Assembly (NCBI RefSeq): GCF_008064665.1
Contig: NZ_VRZA01000002.1
Location: 620,001 to 684,000, forward strand
Direction: 5' to 3'
DNA from: Parahaliea maris
GTDB lineage: Bacteria; Pseudomonadota; Gammaproteobacteria; Pseudomonadales; Halieaceae
DNA: 64,000 bases
The notes under the pieces were generated by a model. That model made no database searches. It was given only the letters and a program-made list of their open reading frames with translations, and was not told the DNA's origin. This document shows positions 38,732-46,876 of the stretch, one piece after another. The position numbers were made by a program, and so were the translations under genes. The stretch's first letter is position 1. Each line of letters opens with the position of its first letter.

Positions 38732-39865
38732 ATGGACTTTGGTTTCAGCGACGAACAGCGCGACATTCGCGAGCTGGCGCGGCAGATTTTCAGTGAACAG
38801 GTGACTGCGGACCGGCTGCGCGCCTACGACGAGTACGCCGAGCCACGCTTTGATCGTGATCTGTGGCAGATTCTGGTGGACGCGGGGCTGCCCGCCCTGG
38901 CGGTGGAGGAGCGTTACGGTGGCGGCGGCTTCGGCCTGATGGAACTGGGCTTGCTGCTCGAGGAGGCGGGGCGCAGCATCGCTCCGCTGCCCCTGGTGAG
39001 TCACTGCGTTGGCGGATTGCTGCCACTGCAACGCTTCGGCAGCGACGCGCAAAAAGAGCGCTGGCTCGCGCCGGCGGCACGCGGGGATGTCCTGTTGACT
39101 GCCGCGCTGGTGGAAGGTGGCAGTGGCGCTCATTGCCTGCCCGAGTTGACTACCGCCACCCGGGAAGGTGAAGAGCTGGTCCTGACAGGGCGCAAGTTGG
39201 CTGTGCCTTATGCATCCCAGGCGGATCGTATCCTCCTGGCGGCCCGGTGTGACAATGAGGTGGCATTGTGCTGGCTCGACCCGTCGAGCAGTGGGGTGCG
39301 ACTGGAGCCCTGCCAGGCGACCAGCTTCGAACCCCAGGCCCGCCTGGAACTGGAATCGGTGCGCATACCAGCGGCCGACGTACTCGCCTGGCAGGGAGGG
39401 GCGTCGCTGCTGGAATGGCTGGTCCAGCGGATGACCGTTGCACTGTGCTGTCACCAACTCGGCGTGGCAGACGCGGCGATGCGGATGGCGGCCAGCTACA
39501 CCGCAGAACGGCAACAGTTCGGCGTGCCGGTCGCTACCTTCCAGGCCGTGGGGCACCGCATGGCCAACTGCTATATCGATGTCGAATGCCTGCGACTGGC
39601 AGGCTACCAGGCCTGTTCCCTGCTGGCCGAAGAGCAGCCCGCCACGCTGGAGACCCGGATCGCCAAAGTGTGGGCCGGGGACGTTGGTCACCGGGTCAGC
39701 TACGCCACCCAGCACGTGCACGGGGGCATGGGCATCGATCGGGACTACCCCCTGTGGCGCTACTGCCTGTGGTTGCGTCACAACGAGATGACCCTCGGTG
39801 GCAGCAGCGCCCAGCTGGCGGCCATCGGTGCGGGGCTTGCCGCCGGAGAAGGACTGTTTGCCTGA
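38732..39865 (+). CDS. Acyl-CoA dehydrogenase, second subunit candidate (degenerate C-terminus)
   Basis: The 377-residue paralogue follows the first by 14 bases, with a strong GGAGGAGG ribosome site. Conserved openings are MDFGFSDEQRDIRELARQIF and LPALAVEERYGGGGFGLMEL. However, the middle FAD motif is reduced (ALVEGGSGAHC in place of a canonical xGAGTD). The C-terminal signature GTxEIQR is replaced by GGSSAQLAAIGAGLA. Loss of these residues in only one of two adjacent genes is the pattern of an alpha-beta heteromer in which one subunit supports and the other catalyses, as known for steroid side-chain dehydrogenases. That assignment is inference. Confidence 0.88.
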   Translation: MDFGFSDEQRDIRELARQIFSEQVTADRLRAYDEYAEPRFDRDLWQILVDAGLPALAVEERYGGGGFGLMELGLLLEEAGRSIAPLPLVSHCVGGLLPLQRFGSDAQKERWLAPAARGDVLLTAALVEGGSGAHCLPELTTATREGEELVLTGRKLAVPYASQADRILLAARCDNEVALCWLDPSSSGVRLEPCQATSFEPQARLELESVRIPAADVLAWQGGASLLEWLVQRMTVALCCHQLGVADAAMRMAASYTAERQQFGVPVATFQAVGHRMANCYIDVECLRLAGYQACSLLAEEQPATLETRIAKVWAGDVGHRVSYATQHVHGGMGIDRDYPLWRYCLWLRHNEMTLGGSSAQLAAIGAGLAAGEGLFA

Positions 39866-39958
39866 GGCGAGGCAGGCACAACGCCGGCTATTCAAATAGT
39901 GTGAACAGGCCCTGGCACTGCTTACCGTGGACGGAGGGCTGGGGTACACTAGCCGTCC

Positions 39959-40657
39959 ATGATGTCGCCCCCCACAGAATCCTATATCACAGCGCTGTTG
40001 CTGGCGCTGACGCTGGCGCTCGCCGGCTGCACCAGCACCGAGCCGAGCCTGAGCGGCAGCAGTCGCCAGCCGGTGGATTTTTCCGGCCACTGGGAGATGA
40101 ATTACGCCCAGAGTGACAATATCCAGGCGCGTCTGAATTCCCTGGTACGGGAGCTGCGCAAGCAGAGCGAGCGGCGCGGCGCTGCCCACGGCGAGGTCGG
40201 CGGGCCGGCGATCTCCATTGGCGGCACCAACAACGGGGCATCGGTCATCGGCCTGGCCCAGATGGCGGACATGATTACCCAGTCTGCGGTGGTTATCATC
40301 GACCAGGACGACGAGGGCATCCAGGTCAAGCGCGAGGGCAACTTCGCCCTGGACTGCCAGTTTGCCGGCCCCGACGCCTACCGGGTCGATTCACCCCTGG
40401 GCCGGGAGCTGTGCGGCTGGGACGGCCACCAGCTGGTGTTTACCCTGCTGTTGCCCGACGGCCTGAGTATCCGCCATCGCCTGACCCGCAGTGAGGACGG
40501 TCAGCAGTTGAACATCGCCACCACCGTGGTGTCCGACCAGGTGTCCTATCCCTTTACCCTGAACCGGGTGTTTACCCGTTTCGAGCCCGGCTCAGCCGGG
40601 TACCGCTGCGAGATGACGGTGACCCGTGGTCGGGTCTGTACCACGGAGGCTGAATGA
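39959..40657 (+). CDS. Predicted lipoprotein of unknown function, first
   Basis: A 232-residue protein with N-terminal hydrophobic segment ALLLALTLALAGC, giving lipobox LAGC and Cys at about residue 24. The mature part begins TSTEPSLSGSSRQPVDFSGHWEMNYAQSD and has no motif I recognise. FSGHWEMNYAQSDN resembles the starts of secreted beta-rich domains in which a GxW turn leads the first strand. Four Cys are present (including the lipobox), some late in the protein (RCEMTVTRGRVC), compatible with a disulfide. It overlaps the next lipoprotein start by four bases (ATGA), so the two are coupled. A second ATG three bases downstream is an equal start choice. Confidence 0.7.
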   Translation: MMSPPTESYITALLLALTLALAGCTSTEPSLSGSSRQPVDFSGHWEMNYAQSDNIQARLNSLVRELRKQSERRGAAHGEVGGPAISIGGTNNGASVIGLAQMADMITQSAVVIIDQDDEGIQVKREGNFALDCQFAGPDAYRVDSPLGRELCGWDGHQLVFTLLLPDGLSIRHRLTRSEDGQQLNIATTVVSDQVSYPFTLNRVFTRFEPGSAGYRCEMTVTRGRVCTTEAE

Positions 40658-41796
40658 AACCCCTGCTGTACCTGTGGCTGGCGATGCTGGCGGCCTGCGC
40701 CAGCCCGACCCCGGAAGTGAAGGGGCCGGATCCGCTTCCGGCACAGAGCGAATCCTGGCCGCCGCCCGTTGGCGCGGTGGTGTTGGACAGGGTCCCGGTG
40801 TCCGATGAAGAAGCGCTGGATGTCGGCCTGTCCGTGTTCGATCCCGGGCTGGCCGAGGATGTGACCTCCCATGGGACGCGCGGTATTTTTCCCGATATCC
40901 GGCGCGCCGAGGTGCGTTACCTGCCGGTCCTATTGCGACAGGCTCTGGTGGAGTCGGGCGCCTGGGGCGTGGTTCGTGTGCTGCCGGAGGCGGATCCAAC
41001 TGCGGAGGTACAGGTGGGAGCCACCATCCTCCATTCAGACGGCGAACGGCTGGTGCTGAGGGTGACGGCCAGGGATGCCGCCGGACGGGTGTGGCTGGAC
41101 GGTATCTATACCGATGTGGCTACGGCCGCCGATTACCCGGTCGCCGCCGGGGGCGATCCTTTCGCCGACCTCTACCGCCAGGTGGCCAACGACCTGCTGG
41201 CTGCACGCGGGGCACTTCCCGCCAGCGAGTTGCGCCAGCTCGGCACCGTCAGTGAGCTGCGCTACGCCGCCAGTCTGGCACCGGAGGCTTTCAGCGCTTA
41301 TGTCGCCACTGACAGCGACGGGATTTACCAGGTACAACGCCTGCCGGCGGACAACGACCCCATGTTGCTCCGCATAGGCCGCCTGCGGGAGCAGGAGTAC
41401 CGTTTCATCGATACGGTCGACGAGCAGTACCTCGACCTGCTGGAGAACATGCGCCCCACCTACGACCTGTGGCGCCAGTACGGCCGCGAGCAGGCTGAAT
41501 ACATCGCCGACTATCACCGGCGCCTGCAGGACCGGGACAGCGCGGGCCGGCGCGGTTCCTACGCGGCGCTGGAGCAGACCTACAACACCTTCCGCTGGAG
41601 CAAGATCCAGCAACAGGACCTGCAGGAACTGGCAGAGGGTTTCGATAACGAGGTGACGCCCACGGTGATGGACGTCAGTGGACGGGTGTTCCGCCTCAGC
41701 GGCAACCTGGGTGCCCAGTATCAGGAGTGGCGCGATATTCTGCGCCAGATATTTGCCCTCGAAACGGGCCTTCCGGTCGGGGACGGCGGCGGGTGA
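40654..41796 (+). CDS. Predicted lipoprotein of unknown function, second
   Basis: A 380-residue protein with lipobox LAAC (Cys at 15), so probably outer-membrane anchored. An N-terminal domain of about 35-170 (VVLDRVPVSDEEALDVGLSVF, VEVQ-like strands, LRVTARDAAGRVWLDG) looks beta-rich. The C-terminal half (about 200-380) is helical and charged (YDLWRQYGREQAEYIADYHRRLQDRD) with many Tyr. I recognise no named family. Coupled to the preceding lipoprotein by a 4-base overlap, and 46 bases before the HTH gene, so three genes may be one unit ahead of rlmKL. Inferred role: cell-envelope, unknown. Confidence 0.7.
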   Translation: MKPLLYLWLAMLAACASPTPEVKGPDPLPAQSESWPPPVGAVVLDRVPVSDEEALDVGLSVFDPGLAEDVTSHGTRGIFPDIRRAEVRYLPVLLRQALVESGAWGVVRVLPEADPTAEVQVGATILHSDGERLVLRVTARDAAGRVWLDGIYTDVATAADYPVAAGGDPFADLYRQVANDLLAARGALPASELRQLGTVSELRYAASLAPEAFSAYVATDSDGIYQVQRLPADNDPMLLRIGRLREQEYRFIDTVDEQYLDLLENMRPTYDLWRQYGREQAEYIADYHRRLQDRDSAGRRGSYAALEQTYNTFRWSKIQQQDLQELAEGFDNEVTPTVMDVSGRVFRLSGNLGAQYQEWRDILRQIFALETGLPVGDGGG

Positions 41797-41842
41797 GGCT
41801 GGCTATACTGGGAGTTCCGTTCACAGCCCCGAGACCCTGTCC

Positions 41843-42643
41843 ATGAGTGACGACAAGCCAGCCGGCCAGGAAAGCGCTTCCCTTATCGAGTCCCTGTTAC
41901 GCCTCAGCGGCCAGGTGGCTGGTGGTACCCTGGAGCTGGCTCGCAGCACCGCCACCCTGACCGCCATGTTCGGTGAGTCCTGGCTGCGACAGGCGCTCAA
42001 TGCCAGCCTTGAGCCCGAGCGCCTGGAGGCCATGGCCGAAGCCGGCCACTTCCTGCGCGACGCGCGGGAAACGGCCGGTATGACCCTCAAGGACCTGGCC
42101 GACAGCCTGGGCGTGTCGGACAAGCGTATTCTCGAGGATGTGGAAAGCGGTGAGCGCATCATGCCCCTGGAACTGGTATTGCGTTCCGCGTCGCTGCTGG
42201 CGCGGCACGACCCCATTCCCTTCCTCCTGAAGTTCATGCGCACCTACAATCCGGAACTGGAAAAGACCCTCGAGAGCTGGGGAGTCATGGCCCTGCCGCG
42301 CCAGTACGAGCGGGAGCGTCGCTTCATCAATCTCTACCGCAAGCACGATATCCTGCGTTCGTTTACCGACGCCGAGTTCCAGCGCTATCTCGAGTACATG
42401 GAAAGCTCGTCCAACCTGGTGCTGGAATTGATGGCGCGAGAGAAAGAGGCGAATACCCCTCGCTCGCGCAAGTCCGCAGGCCGCAAGGCCACGACTGCAA
42501 AGGCCGGTGGTGGCAAGACGAAGTCTGCAAAGGGCTCTCCGAGCGGGGCCAAATCACGAAAAAGCACTCCGCGGGAGGCCGCTCCGAAAAAGGCTGCCCC
42601 GCGGGCCAGCCGGTCCGGCACCGGGCGTAGCGAGGAGAATTGA
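41843..42643 (+). CDS. XRE-type helix-turn-helix protein with basic Lys/Ala-rich tail
   Basis: A 266-residue protein. Residues about 70-125 form a helix-turn-helix of the Cro/C1 type (FLRDARETAGMTLKDLADSL, then GVSDKRILEDVESGERIMPL). A helical segment follows (EKTLESWGVMALPRQYERERRFINLY). The last 60 residues are extremely rich in Lys, Ala, Ser, Pro and Arg (KSAGRKATTAKAGGGKTKSA), as in histone H1-like tails. The ATG at 41843 is preceded by a GGCTATACT at 41801-41809 that could be its -10. Its likely action is DNA binding with non-specific contacts by the tail. The stop codon overlaps the first possible start of rlmKL. Confidence 0.8.
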   Translation: MSDDKPAGQESASLIESLLRLSGQVAGGTLELARSTATLTAMFGESWLRQALNASLEPERLEAMAEAGHFLRDARETAGMTLKDLADSLGVSDKRILEDVESGERIMPLELVLRSASLLARHDPIPFLLKFMRTYNPELEKTLESWGVMALPRQYERERRFINLYRKHDILRSFTDAEFQRYLEYMESSSNLVLELMAREKEANTPRSRKSAGRKATTAKAGGGKTKSAKGSPSGAKSRKSTPREAAPKKAAPRASRSGTGRSEEN

Positions 42644-42645
42644 AT

Positions 42646-44889
42646 TTGAGTACCAACGGCCGTTCTGAGCAAGGCCGCTCCAGCAGCCATTTCGCCTGGT
42701 TTGCCACCTGCCCGAAGGGTATCGAGGCGTTACTGGCCCATGAACTCGACACCCTGGGTGCAACGGCCGTCCGCGAAACCGTGGCGGGTGTTCACTTCGA
42801 GGGGCCGCTGGCGGCGGGCTACCGGGCCTGCCTCTGGTCGCGCCTGGCCAATCGGGTACTGCTGCCCCTGGCCACGGTGGACGCAGGGGATGCGGACCAG
42901 CTCTATGCCGGCCTGAAGTCACTGGACTGGCGGGAGTGGCTGGAAGTTCGCCAGACCTTCGCCATCGACTTCAGCGGACAGAACCGCGCCATCCGCAACA
43001 CCCAGTTTGGCGCCCAGCGCAGCAAGGATGCCGTGGTTGACTGGTTTCAGGAACGTCTCGGCCGGCGGCCGTCGGTGGAGAAGCGCGACCCGGACCTGCG
43101 CTTCAACATTCGCCTGGCGAAGGATCGCGCCATGGTGGCCCTGGATATGGTGGGTGGCAGCCTGCACCGGCGCGGCTACCGCAGCGAGGCGGGCGCGGCG
43201 CCGCTCAAGGAAAACCTGGCCGCGGCCATCCTGTTACGTGCCGACTGGCCCGGTATGGCGGCACGGGGCGGGGCATTGATCGACCCCATGTGCGGGTCCG
43301 GGACCCTGCTGCTCGAAGGGGCAATGATGGCGGCAGATATCGCACCGGCGCTGGAGCGGCGGCGCTTCGGTTTTGAAGCCTGGCGGGGCCACAACGCGCC
43401 CCAGTGGCAGGCGATTCTCAGCGACGCCCGGGGCCGGGCGGAGCGGGGCAGGGCCCGCCAGTTGCCGGAGATTCGCGGCTATGATGCCGACGGCCGGGTT
43501 GTACGCCGGGCCCAGGAAAACATCGCCCGGCTGGGGCTGGAACGCAGTGTGCGGGTGGTGCGCAAGTCCCTCGCCGAGTTGCGCCGGCCGACGCACCTGC
43601 CCATTCCCGAGGGGCTGATTGTCTGCAACCCGCCCTACGGTGAGCGGCTCGGCGAAAAGGAGAGCCTGCGCTACCTGTACCGGGAACTCGGGGAGGCCAT
43701 GAAGCGCGAGTTCGGCGAGTGGCAGGCCGCGATATTCACCTCTGACATCGAGCTGGGCCGGGCCATCGGTTTGCGCAGTCACCGCCAGTACAAACTGTTC
43801 AACGGCGCCTTGCCCTCGAGCCTGCTGCTCTTCGAGCTCAGGGACAATCGCCTGACTGACCAGGCGCCCGCCTCCGCTGGTGCTGCGCAACCGGAAAACG
43901 CTTCGGGCAGTGAGCCGGCGGCCCCAGTCGCGCTGACAGAGGGGGCAACCATGTTTGCCAACCGCCTGCGCAAGAACCGGCGTCGCCTGAATGCCTGGGT
44001 CAAGCGCGAGGGCATCGAGTGCTATCGCCTCTACGACGCCGACATGCCAGAGTACGCGGTTGCGGTTGATCTCTACGGCTCCCGGGTGCACGTGGCTGAA
44101 TACCGTGCGCCCGCCGGTGTCGACCCGGACGCTGCCAGCCGCAGGCTGGATGAGGTGTTATCGGCTCTGCCGGAGGCGCTCGGCGTTGCTTCTGCCGATA
44201 TTGCCTGCAAGGTTCGACAGCGTCAGCGGGGCAGTGAGCAGTACACCCGCCAGGGTAGCCGGGGCGAGTATCTCAGTGTGCGGGAAGGGCAGGTGAAGTT
44301 GCTGGTGAACCTGCACGATTATCTCGACACCGGCCTGTTCCTCGATCACCGGCCGCTGCGCCAGCGCATAGCCGCTGAAGCCCGCGGCCGCGATTTCCTG
44401 AACCTGTTCTGCTATACCGGTGCAGCAACGGTGCACGCCGCCGTGGGTGGCGCGCGTTCCACCACCAGTGTGGACCTGTCCAACACCTACCTTGGCTGGT
44501 TGCGCAAAAACCTCGCGCACAATGGTCTGGCGGAGAACCGCAACCATATCGTGCGCAGCGACTGCCTCGCCTGGCTGCAGCAGGGCGGGGATGATTTCGA
44601 CCTGATCATGCTGGACCCCCCTTCGTTCTCCAATTCGCGCGCCGTGAAGGACAGCTTCGACGTGCAGCGCGATCACGACACGCTGGTCCGGGCGGCAATG
44701 TCCCGCTTGCGACCGGGGGGGCAATTGTACTTTTCCAATAACCGCCGGGGCTTCCGCCTCACCCCGGAACTGGCGGAGGAATTTGACTGCCAGGACATCA
44801 CCCGGGAGACCCTCGATCCGGACTTTGTCCGCAACCCGAAAATTCATGTCTGCTTCAGCCTGCGGCACCGTGGCGGCGGCCCGCAATGA
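42646..44889 (+). CDS. rlmL: Fused 23S rRNA methyltransferase RlmKL
   Basis: Methylates 23S rRNA G2445 (N2, RlmL part) and G2069 (N7, RlmK part). The 747 residues comprise a THUMP domain (about 10-160), a class I methyltransferase with DPMCGSGTLLLEGAMMA (about 209-225) and NPPYGERLG, and a second Rossmann methyltransferase with LNLFCYTGAATVHAAVGGA and LDPPSFSNSRAVKD. The start is a TTG; I chose 42646 because AGGAG lies 8 bases upstream. A TTG at 42640 overlaps the previous stop but is only 2 bases from that site. An upstream-coupled translation is likely. Confidence 0.95.
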   Translation: MSTNGRSEQGRSSSHFAWFATCPKGIEALLAHELDTLGATAVRETVAGVHFEGPLAAGYRACLWSRLANRVLLPLATVDAGDADQLYAGLKSLDWREWLEVRQTFAIDFSGQNRAIRNTQFGAQRSKDAVVDWFQERLGRRPSVEKRDPDLRFNIRLAKDRAMVALDMVGGSLHRRGYRSEAGAAPLKENLAAAILLRADWPGMAARGGALIDPMCGSGTLLLEGAMMAADIAPALERRRFGFEAWRGHNAPQWQAILSDARGRAERGRARQLPEIRGYDADGRVVRRAQENIARLGLERSVRVVRKSLAELRRPTHLPIPEGLIVCNPPYGERLGEKESLRYLYRELGEAMKREFGEWQAAIFTSDIELGRAIGLRSHRQYKLFNGALPSSLLLFELRDNRLTDQAPASAGAAQPENASGSEPAAPVALTEGATMFANRLRKNRRRLNAWVKREGIECYRLYDADMPEYAVAVDLYGSRVHVAEYRAPAGVDPDAASRRLDEVLSALPEALGVASADIACKVRQRQRGSEQYTRQGSRGEYLSVREGQVKLLVNLHDYLDTGLFLDHRPLRQRIAAEARGRDFLNLFCYTGAATVHAAVGGARSTTSVDLSNTYLGWLRKNLAHNGLAENRNHIVRSDCLAWLQQGGDDFDLIMLDPPSFSNSRAVKDSFDVQRDHDTLVRAAMSRLRPGGQLYFSNNRRGFRLTPELAEEFDCQDITRETLDPDFVRNPKIHVCFSLRHRGGGPQ

Positions 44890-45206
44890 CCGCCACGCTT
44901 GTTTGACACAAAACTGACATCCGCGACAGGTAAGGGCTTTCGGGTAAGTGTCTACAAACCCAGGTGCGTCGACTATCCACATCGTGGCAACGCACTGCCA
45001 CGAAAAAGGCTAATGACTAGTAGCTTGTGAAGTTCCGAATTTAACTTACTGAAAATTAACAGGAAAAAACTCGGCTCAGGCACTGGGGCCGGGAAGGTGC
45101 CGCTGTCAGGGTTCCAGTTTGGTTTCCGCCAGAATCCCGCTGTCCCCAAAGTTATCCACAGGCAGTCCTGTGGATAACCCGGGTTATTGCGGGCGGGTGG
45201 ATCGCT
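44890..45206. other. Intergenic region with DnaA boxes and AT-rich patch
   Basis: 317 bp without a gene between the ends of rlmKL and the reductase at 45207. It contains a DnaA-box-like CTATCCACA (44973-44981, 8 of 9 matches) next to a perfect 7-base inverted repeat (44983-44989 with 44996-45002). An AT-rich run (45031-45070, 11 of 40 G+C by hand count) follows, then a perfect palindrome of two head-to-head DnaA boxes (45151-45178). The layout resembles replication-origin architecture but dnaA, dnaN and gidA are not adjacent. Confidence 0.65.
45151..45178. promoter_or_regulatory. Two inverted perfect DnaA boxes (TTATCCACA)
   Basis: GTTATCCACAGG (45151-45162), spacer CAGT, CCTGTGGATAAC (45167-45178), a perfect 12-base palindrome. 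Each arm contains the exact consensus DnaA box: 45152-45160 and 45169-45177. Two perfect 9-mers in one 28 bp site are unlikely by chance in GC-rich DNA. It could also be read as a stem-loop after the convergent genes, but no T-run follows. Confidence 0.6.
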
Positions 45207-46232
45207 TCAGGTGGGGGCGGCGAGTTTTAGCAACTGCTTGCCCTGGTTGCGCCCATCAAACAGCCTCAGCAGGGTGTCGGGAATCCGTTCAAAGCCCTCC
45301 TGGATGTCTTCCCGCCAGGCAATTTCACCGGCCGCAACCCACGCTCCGAGGTCGGCGTAGGCGGCTTCGGCTTCCGCCAGGAAATCAATCACAATGAAAC
45401 CCTGCATGCGGATCCGGCGGGTCACCAGTTTCATCAGATTGTGAGGCCCGGGTGCAGGGTGCTCGTCGTTGTAGCCGGCAATAGCACCACAGAGCACGAT
45501 GCGGCCGAAGTCGGCCATTTGCTCGATGCCGGCTTCGAGCGTCTCGCCACCCACGTTGTCGAAGAATACGTCGATCCCCATCGGACAGCGGCTGGCCAGC
45601 TCCGCCGCCACGTCCTGGTGGCGGTAGTCGATGACCTCCTCGATCCGGCATTGCTCTCGCAACCACCGGCATTTGTCCTCGCCACCGGCAATGCCGATGA
45701 CCCGGCAGCCCTTGATGCGCGCGATCTGGGCGACCACCGAGCCAGTGGCCCCGGCGGCACCTGACACCAGCACCGTTTCACCGGCCTTTGGCTGGCCGAC
45801 CTTCAGCAGGCCGAAATAGGCCGTCAAACTGGTGGCACCGAAGACGCTCAGGGCCATCGCGGGGGGAGTGCCGTCGGGCAGGACCCGGGGCGGCATGGGC
45901 GAGGCGGGGTCACCGATACTGTACTCCTGCCAGTTGAGAATGCCCTGTACCAGGGCGCCCACCGGAATATCCGGATTTTCTGACGCGATAACCTGGCCGA
46001 CGCCACTGGCGCGCATGGGCTCCCCCAGCGGGACCGGAGGGAGATAGGAGGGTTCGTCTTCCACCCACCCGCGCATGGCGGGGTCGAAACTGAGCATGAG
46101 CGTCCTGATCAGTACCTGGCCGGCGGCCAGGTCGGGGCTTGGGAGAGGGGAGCTGACCAGTTCGAAATGCTCCGGACCGATCATCCCCTCCGGCCGCGCT
46201 TTCAGCAGCCACTGTCGGTTGCTCTGACTCAT
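45207..46232 (-). CDS. MDR-family NADP-dependent oxidoreductase (prostaglandin/leukotriene reductase-like)
   Basis: A 341-residue zinc-free medium-chain dehydrogenase/reductase, of the YncB/CurA and leukotriene B4 dehydrogenase group. These reduce the double bond of alpha,beta-unsaturated ketones and aldehydes with NADPH. Seen are the N-terminal catalytic fold (FELVSSPLPSPDLAAGQVLI; LSFDPAMRGW), the cofactor motif VSGAAGATGSVVAQIA (about 151-166) and GGEDKCRWL with a Lys suited to the NADP 2'-phosphate. FDNVGGETLEAGI is the family DNVGG signature. GGAAGGG precedes the ATG at 46232. Physiological substrate unknown. Confidence 0.93.
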   Translation of the reverse strand: MSQSNRQWLLKARPEGMIGPEHFELVSSPLPSPDLAAGQVLIRTLMLSFDPAMRGWVEDEPSYLPPVPLGEPMRASGVGQVIASENPDIPVGALVQGILNWQEYSIGDPASPMPPRVLPDGTPPAMALSVFGATSLTAYFGLLKVGQPKAGETVLVSGAAGATGSVVAQIARIKGCRVIGIAGGEDKCRWLREQCRIEEVIDYRHQDVAAELASRCPMGIDVFFDNVGGETLEAGIEQMADFGRIVLCGAIAGYNDEHPAPGPHNLMKLVTRRIRMQGFIVIDFLAEAEAAYADLGAWVAAGEIAWREDIQEGFERIPDTLLRLFDGRNQGKQLLKLAAPT

Positions 46233-46399
46233 CAAGGCCCTTCCTTTTTTTACTTGTTGGCAGCGGGGGCAGGGCGCCCCGGGAGAGGGTGGCATTACAG
46301 CACTGGACTGGTGGCACCGCCAGCGCGGGAATGACAGATTGCCTCCGGCTGTGTTGAAATCGGGGCTTTGGTCACAAAAATCGAACCGGTTCCGCTGCG

Positions 46400-46867
46400 T
46401 TGAAAACACTGTTGATCGTGTACCACAGCCAGAGCGGCGCCAGTGCCCGACTGGCCCGGGCACTGTGGCGCGGCGCCTGCGCCGAGGCTGTCGGCGACAG
46501 CAATCTGGTCGTTGTGCTGCGCCGGGCCTGCGACAGTGGCAGCGCCGAATTGCTGGAGGCCAGTGCCCTGGTGCTGGTGGGCGCGGAGAATTCCGGGGCC
46601 CTGAGTGGCGGCATCAAGGACTATCTCGACCGGGTGTTCTACCCCCTGATAGCCCACTCGCGGGTGCTGCCCTACGGTCTGGTGTTGTCGGCGGGAAACG
46701 ATGGCCGCAATGCCCTGCGGCAGGCGCGGCGGATACTGTCGGGTATCCCGTTTACGGAGGCGACCGAACCCCTCATCTGTCGCGGGCCGGTGACCGGGGA
46801 ACATCTTGGGGAATGCGAAGCGCTGGGTGAGGCACTGGTGGCCGGCCTGGCAATGGGGATATTTTGA
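46400..46867 (+). CDS. Flavodoxin-like FMN-binding protein / NAD(P)H oxidoreductase
   Basis: The 155-residue protein opens with MKTLLIVYHSQSGASARLARAL. The SQSGASAR segment is the FMN phosphate loop of flavodoxins and related NAD(P)H oxidoreductases. GAENSGALSGGIKDYLDRVFYPLI provides the isoalloxazine contacts typical of the flavodoxin-like/WrbA-related families. A TTG start is required because no ATG or GTG precedes the conserved first strand, and no good Shine-Dalgarno is visible, so the exact start is uncertain. It is divergent from the MDR reductase by 167 bp and 9 bases ahead of the thioesterase gene. Confidence 0.75.
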   Translation: MKTLLIVYHSQSGASARLARALWRGACAEAVGDSNLVVVLRRACDSGSAELLEASALVLVGAENSGALSGGIKDYLDRVFYPLIAHSRVLPYGLVLSAGNDGRNALRQARRILSGIPFTEATEPLICRGPVTGEHLGECEALGEALVAGLAMGIF

Positions 46868-46876
46868 TGGAGGAAC

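Noticed and set aside
44870-44896. GTGGCGG/CCGCCAC stem across the rlmKL stop as a terminator
   Set aside because: The 13-base loop, only a weak T-rich tail (GCTTGTTT), and its position inside the coding end make it unconvincing.
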